From the NCBI GenBank assembly GCA_023935145.1, contig CM043700.1:63134620-63198619 (forward strand): DNA of 64,000 nucleotides, read 5' to 3'. The position numbers were made by a program, and so were the translations under genes. The notes beneath the pieces were generated by a model, which worked only from the letters and a program-made list of their open reading frames with translations, made no database searches and was not told the origin of the DNA. The stretch is from Bretschneidera sinensis. Its lineage: Eukaryota; Streptophyta; Magnoliopsida; Brassicales; Akaniaceae. Positions 46,774-56,313 of the stretch are shown piece by piece (position 1 is the stretch's first letter; the number at the start of each line of letters is the position of its first letter).

Positions 46774-48054
46774 TGATTACGCCCAAAACATAATGCGGTT
46801 ATTGTAGTACAGTTTTGGGGTGTCGATTCCACAGGGAAACAAGTTAAGTACAACAGAAGGTGTAAACCTCAACACAAACGATAAAAGATTAAAAGGATAA
46901 AATCCGAGTTGTTTTGAGGAAAGGGTAATTTTGTAAATAAGTTTAAAATAAAAATGATAACAAGGTTCCGAGAATCCTCCCTAGGTTCGTTGCTCTAATC
47001 CTAACTTGATTCAGTTGTTTTTATCTCGATTGCAGGTTTCACATCCCAAACAGTCAATCATAAAATATTCAATTAAAGCGCATTTATAAATCCTAATGTA
47101 ATTGTTATGAAATCTTCTTTACTTTCAAGCACACATGACCTAACTTATAAATTATCAAGAGACGAAGATATATCTAAACGACGATACCGCAGCAATGGAC
47201 AAATCTATAAAAGAGATTTACCGGACTCAATCACACCCAAACAGGTACACATAAGTAAAGCCTGACTGAACTTATATGGAAAGGAAGCATGCAACCATCG
47301 GAGTTATAATAAATCTACTAATTAAATTAAAGAATAAAACATAACAATATTTAACGAAAATAATTCCAACTACAACCGAATCAAATAAAGGAAAAATAAG
47401 AACAACTACACCTAGGGATTCATCCCTTCGCCTTGCTTGAAGACTAGCCGGTCAGAGGGCTCATGCGTCCTCGAGTTACCTCCAGCCTCCCAACGATCAT
47501 CTCTCCCGACCTTCAAACTTTAAACTTCGGGTTCCTCCTAAAAGCTCTCTGGATTGCTCCTAAAGGCCCTTTGGATTCATCCCCAATTCATTCATTTCAG
47601 CTGAGCAGAGTGGGTCTTTATATAGGCAAACTCCCGGAATGCTATGTGTTATCTAGCCAATGTGGGATACTGTCCAGGTGCGCTCGATCACAGCCCGAGT
47701 GCGATCGATCACACATGCGCTCGATTGCGGCTTGTGCACTCGATCGCGTATGCGCTGCAGAGTACCTTGCTCAATGTGGGATGTGCGCTCGATCGCATTG
47801 CTTGTGCGCTCGATCGCAATTCAGGCAGCAGTCCATCTTGTCCTTCCAGAAGCATGGGATCTTGATCTTTTAAGCAGCGATCGCTTCTTTTTCTCTTTTA
47901 AACTTAAAGTACCTGTAAATTACACTGAAATAAGTCAGTGGTCCAATAATATTACTTTAGAGTTATTAACATATAAAAGCACAATAAAGACCGAGATCAA
48001 TCCTAAAATGCTAACAATTAGCCACTGTTGAGAGGCATTTTATGAGTCTCATCA
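46774..48054 (-). repeat. 5' LTR of TR-GAG-2
   Basis: 1281 bp. Inverted TATA box 47617-47624; motif array 47679-47818; U5 tRNA-Asp-like TTGTAGTACAG at 46802-46812. Confidence 0.92.
47679..47818 (-). promoter_or_regulatory. GCGATCGA motif array, TR-GAG-2 5' LTR
   Basis: Units at 47679, 47700, 47716, 47735, 47784 and 47805 (steps 21, 16, 19, 49, 21). One unit more than the sister LTR. 55 bp upstream of the TATA box. Confidence 0.6.
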
Positions 48055-49110
48055 AGACAAATGAGGAAGGAGATCCAGTTCTTCCAACAAAAGGATGGGG
48101 ACCTCTTCTTCGAAGCATGAGGAAACTTCAACAACTTGCTACTCAAATGCCCACACCATAACCTGCCTCAAGATGAACTGGTACAAGCCTTTTATGAAGG
48201 TTTAAATGATACTAACAAATGTATTGTTGATTCAGGTTATGGAGGAGTCCTGATGGAGAAAAGTAGTGAAGAAGCAATAGAGCTCTTCGAAACCCTCAGC
48301 GAGCACACCCAACAATTCTCCTCTCGAGGTAGACATGTGACCAAGGGTAAAGGTATATATGAGGTAAATATAAATGGAGGATCTTCCCCTCAAATGGTAG
48401 CAATGGAGAGGAAACTCGATATGATTGTAAAAGCCATGACTACTCAAAATGCCTCATCCAGTCTACCATCCACCCCACTCCAGGTATGTGCAATTTGTTC
48501 TCAATACGACCATAATACTGATACGTGTCCTTTGTACTCATCTGCAGATCCGGAACAAGCCAACTACGTAGAGCCTAACAACTATCCACTGAAGAACAAC
48601 CCATATGCCAACGTGTACAACTCTGGATGGCGAAATCACCCGAATTTCTCATAGAGCAACAATCAAAACAATCAAGGACATCAACGAAACCCCCAGCCCA
48701 CTGCTCATGCTATTCTCGAACCAAAGAAAAATGACCTCGAAAGTCTAGTAAGACAACTAGTGACGTCACAAGAATAGTTCATGACTCAGCAAAAACAAAC
48801 CAATGTGGCACATGAGCAAGCAATTCAAAGACTAGAGATACAAATGGGACAACTAGCTAAAAAGCTCAGTGGCAGAAAGCAAGGGGAGCTCCCAGCTCAA
48901 ACACTACCTAACCCTGAGGGGCATCAACAACTAAAGACTGTCATGACATTGAGAAATGGAAAAGTGATCGGATCTGAGGAATCTCCAGCAGCATCCAAAG
49001 AGACACCATCAGCATCAAGGGTAAGTGAGATGGAGAAGGTGAATGCACCACCCTTCCCGCAAACGTTAGTAAAACAAAAGAAAGACAATAAACTATTTGA
49101 TATTTTTGAG
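48055..49110 (+). pseudogene. gag 3' part, element F
   Basis: Frame resumes with RQMRKEIQFFQQKDG. LLKCPHHNLPQDELVQAFYEGL, SSEEAIELFETLSE, then an intact CCHC knuckle CAICSQYDHNTDTC at 48487-48528, YNSGWRNHPNFS and a Gln-rich linker (QRLEIQMGQLAKKL). Stops only at 48118, 48652 and 48775; D has Trp at the first two. Basic, RNA-binding C-terminus expected. Confidence 0.88.
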
Positions 49111-49866
49111 ACCTTGCGGAAAGTTGAAATTAATATTCCATTATTAGATGCAATTCACCAAATACCTGCCTATGCTAAATTCCTAAAAGATTGTTGCACT
49201 CATAAAAGAAAATTTCAAGAGCATGAGACTGTAGCATTAACTGAGGAGGTATGTGCTGTACTGCTAAGAAAACTCCCACCAAAACTGAAAGATCCGGGTA
49301 GTTTTACAATTCCCTGTAGAATAGGTAATCAGCTATTTGACAAGGCATTGCTAGACTTAGGAGCGGGGGTAAACTTGCTACCTTACACAGTATTCGAAAC
49401 CCTAGGTTTGGGGGAGCTACAACCGACTTCTATTACCTTACAGTTGGCAGATAGGAGTATAAAAAGACCTAGGGGTGTTCTCGAGGATGTCTTAGTAAAA
49501 GTTGGTGAGTTCATTTTACCTGCTGATTTCATTGTATTAGACATAGAAGAATGCCCTATGCCATTACCTTTGCCTATCATATTAGGGAGACCATTTATGA
49601 GAACTGCCGACACTAAGATCTGTGTAAAAAAGGGTATAGTAAGTATGAAAATTAATGGTGAGAAAATAGAGTTTAAAATATTTGATGCAATGAAACTTCC
49701 TCAAGATGACTTGGAATGCTTTAATGTTTGTATGATACAAAACTTTGTTGAGCAAGCTTTTCAAGTCCAACACATTGATCCATTGGAGACTACTCTCATG
49801 CATAGCTTCATGGAGATGGATATTGAGTAAGAATATGAAGATGTTACTGATGACATCATCACAGCT
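49111..49866 (+). pseudogene. Protease, element F
   Basis: In frame with gag, no frameshift. LRKVEINIPLLDAIHQIPAY, PPKLKDPGSFTIPCRIG, catalytic ALLDLGAGVNLLPYTVF (Asp at 49354-49356), then PLPIILGRPFMRT. Ends at a UAA (49828) in the post-protease linker. Aspartic protease that would cut Gag-Pol. Confidence 0.87.
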
Positions 49867-51560
49867 GTGCACCAACTTGCGACCTCTCCAAAATACTCCA
49901 ATATGTATCCTCCTCAATTTGAAACTCTCATACCCACTAATACTACTCTTCTTCCATCCATTGTGCAGGCACCAACATTGGAACTAAAGCAGCTACCCGA
50001 GCATTTAACATACACCTACTTAGGAGAAAATGTGACTTTACTTGTGATTGTAGCTGCTAACTTGAGTAGTGGGGAAGAAGGGAAGCTGTTAAGAGTTCTT
50101 AGGGAGCATAAAACTGCCATTGGGTGGACCATTGCTGACATTAAGGGGATAAGTCCAGCAAAGTGCATGCATAATATTTACCTTGAAGAAGAAGCAAGGC
50201 CCACTCGAGATGCTCAAAGACGACTTAACCCACACATGAAGGAGGTAGTAAAAGCCGAGATATTGAAGCTACTAGATGTTGGCATCATTTACCCTATATT
50301 GGATAGCAAATGGGTGAGTCCGGTCCAAGTCGTTCCTAAAAAGAGTGGGATTACCGTGCTAAAGAATGAAGATGAGGAGCTCATACCTACAAGAAAAACT
50401 ACGGGTTGGAGAGTATGCATTGATTATCGGAGATTAAACAAAGTAACTAGAAAAGACCATTTTCCCTTGCCATTCATTAACCAAATGCTAGAGAGGTTAG
50501 CCGGTCACAGTTATTACTGCTTCTTGGATGGGTATAGTGGATACAATCAAATTGCCATAGCACCTGAGGATCAAGAAAAGACTACATTCACATGTCCTTT
50601 TGGTACATTTGCTTATAGAAGAATGTCATTCGGTTTATGCAACGCACCAGCCACTTTTCAAAGATGTATGATGAGTATTTTTTCCGATATGGTAGAGAAA
50701 TATATTGAGGTGTTCATGGATGATTTTAGTGTCTTTGGATCTAATTTCGATGAGTGCCTGAATCATTTGGAAAATTTCCTAAGGAGATGTTAAGAGAGTA
50801 ATTTAGTATTGAATTGGGAGAAATGTCACTTCATGGTTCAACAAGGTATTGTGTTGGGTCACTCCATCTCAAACAAAGGTATTGAGGTAGACAAAGCTAA
50901 GATTGACATCATTTCAAAGCTACCTCCCCCTCTCACGGTCAAGGGCATTAGAAGTTTCTTTGGACATGCCAGTTTTTATAGAAGATTCATTAAGGACTTC
51001 TCCAAAATCTCGAGACCTCTTTGTGCACTATTGACTAAAGATACCAAGTTTGAATGGAATGATGATTGTATGCAAGCTTTCAACACCTTGAAAAACGTTC
51101 TCACCTCTGCCCCAATAATGATGGCACTGGATTGGAATCTCCCTTTCGAATTAATGTGTGATGCCAGTGACTTCGCTTTGGGAGCTGTCTTAGGTCAAAG
51201 AATCAATAAGGTACCTCATGCTATTTACTATGCTTCTAAAACATTAAATGATGCTCAGCTTAACTATTCTACTACTAAAAAAGAATTATTAGCTATTATT
51301 ATTTTTGCTTTAGAGAAGTTTAGATCATATCTTATTGGTTCTAAAGTTATTGTATTCATTGACCATACTGCTTTGAGATATTTGTTTTCTAAGAAAGATG
51401 CAAAACCTAGGCTAATCAGATGGGTACTCCTACTCCAAGAATTCGATTTAGAGATCAAAGACAAAAAGGGCAGTGAGAATGTAGTTGCAGATCATTTGTC
51501 AAGACTCCCATTTGAGAGTGATGATAAAGAGTTACCTTTGAATGAGAACTTCTCCGATGA
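49867..51560 (+). pseudogene. Reverse transcriptase and RNase H, element F
   Basis: KQLPEHLTYTYLGE, GWTIADIKGISPAKCMH, GWRVCIDYRRLNKVTRKDHF, CFLDGYSGYNQIAI and the active site VFMDDFSVF (FMDD at 50713-50724, intact). One UAA at 50791, then connection domain [17 protein letters not shown]. RNase [60 protein letters not shown]. All catalytic positions seen are present. Confidence 0.92.
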
Positions 51561-52944
51561 ACAACTATTTACACTAGAGGTAAAACTTCCATGGTATGCT
51601 GATATAGTTAATTATCTAACTGTTAAAGTTTTTCCCCCAAGTATGACTACTCAAGAAAAGAAACGGCTAATATCTTTGTCAAGACATTACTATTAGGATG
51701 ATCCTTATCTTTTCAAAACTTGCCCCGATCAAATCATCAGACGATGTGTCCCAGATGAGGAACATTTTAGCGTATTGCAACACTGCCACCAGTTTGCTTA
51801 TGGAGGACATTTTGGGGCAAAACGAACAGCTCTTAAGGTACTCCAATCTTGTTTTTATTGGCCTAACCTATTTAAAGATGCTTTCTCCTTTTGCAGCTCA
51901 TGTGATAGATGCCAGCGGACAGGTAACATCTCTTCCCGAAATCAAATGCCCTTACAAAATATTCATATAGTAGAAATTTTTGATGTATGGGGTATTGATT
52001 TCATGGGACCATTTCCTAACTCATTTGGTTATTTATATATTCTTGTGGGCATGGATTATGTGTCTAAATGGGTCGAGGCTGTCCCTTCAAGGACTAATGA
52101 TCATAAAGTAGTTATCAAGTTTTTGCAGTCTAACATTTTTACTAGGTTTGGAACTCCAAGAGCAATCATCAGTGATGGGGGCAGTCACTTTCATCATCAT
52201 TCTTTTGCCGAACTACGCCGGAAGTATGGGATCACTCATAAAGTTGGCACTACATATCATCCTCAAACCAGTGGCCAAGTGGAGATTAGTAATCGAGAGA
52301 TCAAAGGAATATTAGAAAAGACTGTGAAGCCTAACCGGAAGGATTGGTCTCTACGCTTAAATGATGCTCTATGGGCATATAGGACAGCTTATAAGACTCT
52401 AATTGGCATGTCTCCCTACCTCCTAGTCTTTGGAAAAGCATGCCATCTCCCGGTGGAATTAGAGCATCGAGCATATTGGGTCATTAAGCAGTTCAACTTC
52501 GACATGAAGCAAGCGGGTGAGAAAAGAAAATTTCATCTAAATGAGCTTGAAGAATTGAGATATGATGCCTATGAGAATGCAAAGTTGTACAAGGAACGGA
52601 CAAAAGTTTATCATAACAAACAACTAGTCTAGAAGGAGTTCCATGTAGGACAAAATGTGCTGTTATATGACTCACGATTGAGGCTGTTCCCAGGCAAGCT
52701 CAAATCCAGATGGTACGGTCCGTACATGGTCACCAAGGTCTTCCCTCATGGTGCATTAAAAGTCTGTGGCCCCAACGAAAATCAGCTCTTTACAATCAAT
52801 GGACACAGAGCCAAGCCTTACCTCGACATTAACATTCTTCCAAGAGATAAAGATTTGGCACTTGAATCAGTACAGTATACAGCTGAAACACAAGCACTAG
52901 AGCTCCAAGAGGTGGACTCTAAGTGCCTCCTTCCAAACAACTAG
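51561..52944 (+). pseudogene. Integrase and post-integrase tail, element F
   Basis: Stop at 51694, then HHCC zinc domain ([16 protein letters not shown] with CSSCDRC, 51775-51910). Catalytic triad: Asp 51997-51999 (WGIDFMGPF), Asp 52174-52176 (IISDGG), Glu 52282-52284 (GQVEIS), spacing DD35[14 protein letters not shown] and [13 protein letters not shown] follow; a UAG at 52630 precedes LKSRWYGPYMVTKVFPHG, the usual Athila integrase C-terminus. Ends at 52944. Confidence 0.92.
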
Positions 52945-53766
52945 CACGGTAGCACGAGAGTGCTTGAGCAAAGTGAAAATTAGATCATCTGTTAATCTCA
53001 AGCACCTCTGGTAAGGTTAGTGGTACTGAGGCCACTAACGAATGGTAATGTTGTATTGTTTCAATAAATTATCGTTTTTGTTAGCTACGGTAAGTTTTTT
53101 TTTCTTTTGTCCATATGCCTTCCTTGCGATCGATTGCATCATGTAGTGCGATCGAGCGCAAGTGTGCGATTGAGTGTGTCCTTCAAACGTGCCCGAGCGA
53201 ATGTGTGCGATCGAGCGCACCCCGTGTGCGATCGAGCGCATTCGTGGCAGAAGCATTTATATATCTGAAAACCTTCACTCACGCACTCACACCACTTCAC
53301 TATGTTCACTCGCACCCTACACTCTCTCTCTCACTCGCTCTTCCTATCTACCCAACTCTCTCACGCTCACACTTTGCCACCATCATTCACCACCACTTTC
53401 ATCGCCACAATCCCCCTTCACCAATCCATTGCCTCTATCATCGGCAATCACCATCACCTCCACTGTCGCCACCCCGTATTCCCATCCCCATTCATCCACA
53501 AGGTACTCTTCACACACACACACGAATTTTAATGTTTTATTTACAAAACTCTTTATTCTTATATGTTATCTTGAGTGTGATTGAGTGCTTGTTTGTTTGC
53601 AGGAGGTTTGGCACACATTCAACTCGTCAAGATCGTAGCTTGTTTTTTGGTGCACATCAACTGTTCGAGGAAAAGCCTGACTGTGTGCGATTGAGTGCAC
53701 GACATTTGCGATCGAGCGCACATAAGTCATTATCGATCACAAATTTGGTAGAAACTAGTATCAAGC
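52945..53766 (+). promoter_or_regulatory. Region between pol and ORF3 of F: array, TATA box, CT-rich leader, candidate intron
   Basis: Motif units at 53125, 53147, 53165, 53206 and 53227 (TGCGATCGAGCGCA exact at three). A TATA-like TTTATATAT at 53256-53264 follows 16 bp later. Then a pyrimidine-rich stretch 53270-53500 with CT and CA runs. A candidate intron CACAAG/GTACTC (GT at 53503) to TTTGTTTGCAG (AG at 53601-53602) follows. Another motif pair lies at 53686 and 53707, 46 bp before the ORF3 ATG. This resembles a compact promoter with a spliced leader. Inference only; an alternative is a splice acceptor for a subgenomic RNA. Confidence 0.5.
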
Positions 53767-54894
53767 ATGTCCAGACCAACTGTTTCTACCTCTGGTGCCT
53801 CAAGCAGCCGTGCCTCCTCATCCCGGCCCAGCATCGAGCAACGAGAGCTGCTATTCGAGACCACATTCGCCTTCGATGACATATTCCGACACATGGACGC
53901 CACACAATGGGCCATCCAAGCATTCCCACATCGAGGGTTGAAGCGGCTGTTTAAACCAGTGTGCTCCACTGCCTACTCCCAGCTCATAGTCCAGTTTTAT
54001 GAGCATCTATCTTTCGACTGCAGCAGACCAAGAGTCCTCACCTCTTCAGTATGGGGCACGCCCATCGAGGTGACTAGTGCCGATATCACCACTACTCTTC
54101 ATTGCACCGATGAGTCCCCTCATGAGGACACTGATATCGAGGAGCAGTCGGAGTCCTTTTCCCTGGCCGAAATCATCACTGACATGTGCGCTGGCCAGTA
54201 TGCCGACAAGCATAACAATACAGCCAGCCGGTCCAAGTTGCCTCCCCGACTATAGCTTGTTGATACGATCCTACAGCGTAACGTGTGTCCATTGGGGCAC
54301 AAGACACAGTGGCGAGACCAGTTTCTCCAGACTATATATACCTTCCATAGAGGCCACTGGTACTCCATCCTGGCTATCATTTGGAGCCAGCTGCACAAGT
54401 TTTGGGATCACGTACATGGCTGTCAGACTACCACAGCCAATGCTTGGGGCCTCCCTTACCCGTTCCTACTCACCTTCATCCTCAAGAAGACGGGGATTAA
54501 GGGGACCCATAGTGACGGGCCAGTACGAGAGTATCTCTTCTTCGGGAAGGCTCAATAGACACACAGCATCTCGCATATGCCACGAGGATCCCCAGTACCT
54601 GCTCCAGTAGCTGATCGAGTTGAGGAGGATCTCATGGAGACCGAGACCCCGGTCATTAGCCCAGTACATGAGGAGGACCATTCGGACATGGGACCCACCG
54701 AGTCCTAGCACTTTCTAGCTGAGCTGTCCTCTTTCCGCGGTGAGGTCTCTACTGCTACCACACTCGTGCATCAGCGCATGGATAGTTTAGAGGCACGGTT
54801 AGCACGCTAGGAGGCTATGCTGCAGGCCATTCTTGATCGCCTACCTCCGACACCCGGTACCTCTTCGACTGTACCACCTGATGATCAGCAGTGA
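53767..54894 (+). pseudogene. ORF3 of element F (envelope-position, plant transposon-protein-like)
   Basis: 375 codons in one frame, interrupted only by four UAG codons (54253, 54556, 54706, 54808). Ser-rich start (MSRPTVSTSGASSSRASSSR), a central domain with LIVQFYEHLSF, SSVWGTPIEVTSADI and a Trp-rich part (HRGHWYSILAIIWSQLHKFW), then an acidic linker and a C-terminal coiled coil (MDSLEARLARQEAML-like). It sits where Athila elements have an env-like ORF, but no signal peptide or membrane span is visible, so the envelope label is not supported. Closest idea is the 'putative plant transposon protein' family. Function unknown. Similar domain at 60950-61567. Confidence 0.7.
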
Positions 54895-56313
54895 GAGAAT
54901 ACCACATCTTGCTGAATATGTTAAACTTAGCGCTCATGGGAGGCACCCCAATGCATATCCTTTTTATAGTTTATGTTATTATTCGTATTTTATACTTTTA
55001 TATTATTGTATATTACTTGTTTTCCATTTTATCTTTGTTTTTCTTTCTTTTTCAAGGACAGTGTCAGTGCATCCAGTTGAAGTTTGGGGGCGTGCTCCAA
55101 GCCATGCCAGCCATATAGCTCTCATCTCCCAAGTCAGATCCTTCCATGCTACTCACACATTGGGGAAAATGTGCAATTTAAGTTTGGGGGTATGGGGACA
55201 CATTCACACACTCACTTGTCCCACAGTTTTTTTTTTGTTTTGTTGCTATTTTCGTAGATAAATGCATGTTCATTTTGTTCAATAAACTTTTTTTTTAGAT
55301 CTAAACAAAACTTTATGATTCGACTTCATCAGCGAGCTTAACACTTTGAATATATGGGCCAATAATCAAGTTTTGAACCTAGATCACTGCCCTTTAGGCA
55401 TTTAAGAATTCACAAGTTTAACTTAAATTATCACGAGCACATTAGCACATAATTGTGTGGGGTATGACATGTTATTTGGATTTGTATATTTCTTTTGCTT
55501 GACTATGAACTAGATGACCTATTAGATTGACATTTTGGCATATAAAAATAGAAAAGATTGATTCATGCTCAAAAAGACAAAGAAAAAAAATGCTCCTAAT
55601 GATCAATAAAAACAAATCTTCCGCTGAGTAACTCGCCCTCTTGCCTCAGTAAGCATTAAGTGTCACGTCAAAAGGTGGAAAATTTTAAATGATCATTAAA
55701 AGGAACTTTCCGCTGAGTAACTGGCTCTCTTGCCTCAGTAAGCATTGAGTGTCACGTCAAAAGGTGGAAAATTCTAAGTGCTAGCATTAAAACCAGTTAT
55801 GTTTCGTAGCCTTGTTGACTCGAGCTAGTAAGTCCTTAGGGGTGTCTTTACACCTAATGCCCTAAAACCATCTGGTTTGGGAGTCATTGGCTAAACGCTC
55901 GTTACACGAGTCAACAAGAAAGCTTAAAGGAACTAACTTGGCAAAAATCTCACAAATAAAAGTCTATGCCATATTTGTTAACTCTAATAGGAAGTTTGGT
56001 GAATCTTGAGTCATCGAAACAATACACGTTTAAATTTCTTGGAAACCCAATCTTTTGTGTGCTAGTCACCACACACTAAAGTCAAACTTGTGATGTCTTA
56101 AGCTACCTCATGAAAATGATTTACGTTCAAAACTCTTATTCATTACAAAAAATATGTTTACACTTGTTAAGTTTGCTCATGAATGCGCATCATAGTTTTG
56201 TGAAAAATCTAAACTTTTGATTGACACAATGAACATTAGATCTATCTATGTTTTTCGTTTTAGTTTTTAATTTAGTATTGCTAAGGGACTAGCAATATGT
56301 AAGTTTGGGGGTG
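54895..56313 (+). other. 3' non-coding region and PPT of element F
   Basis: Three AAGTTTGGGGG tracts (55080-55090, 55180-55190, 56301-56311). The last is the PPT directly before the LTR. Hairpins CACATT-...-AATGTG at 55156-55173 and ATTGCTA-AGGGAC-TAGCAAT at 56277-56296 precede the second and third. An 89-bp tandem duplication lies at 55621-55797. No gene. Confidence 0.75.
55621..55797 (+). repeat. 89-bp tandem duplication, 3' region of F
   Basis: Two units beginning CCGCTGAGTAACT (55621 and 55710), each with CACGTCAAAAGGTGGAAAAT. Element D has a single copy. Confidence 0.85.

Larger units (their letters stand above)
41999..48054 (-). mobile_element. TR-GAG-2: gag-only LTR retrotransposon
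   Basis: 6056 bp; both LTRs 1281 bp (41999-43279, 46774-48054). Perfect target duplication agaca (41994-41998, 48055-48059). Internal part: perfect tRNA-Asp PBS, gag with few lesions, non-coding 3' region, PPT. No protease, RT or integrase. Inserted in gag of F, so younger than F. Confidence 0.93.

Noticed and set aside
53125..53240. CRISPR-like repeat-spacer pattern
   Set aside because: 14-bp repeats with 3-8-bp spacers in a plant retrotransposon; not a CRISPR array.
53115..53879. 254-codon plus-strand ORF over the ORF3 leader
   Set aside because: Low-complexity His/Ser/Pro translation of CT/CA-rich leader; out of frame with ORF3; crosses the candidate intron.
54077..54610. 177-codon ORF overlapping ORF3
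   Set aside because: Wrong frame; ORF3 in the other frame has conserved content and coherent UAG decay.
53767..54894. Retroviral envelope glycoprotein
   Set aside because: Position fits, but no signal peptide, membrane span or cleavage site is visible.
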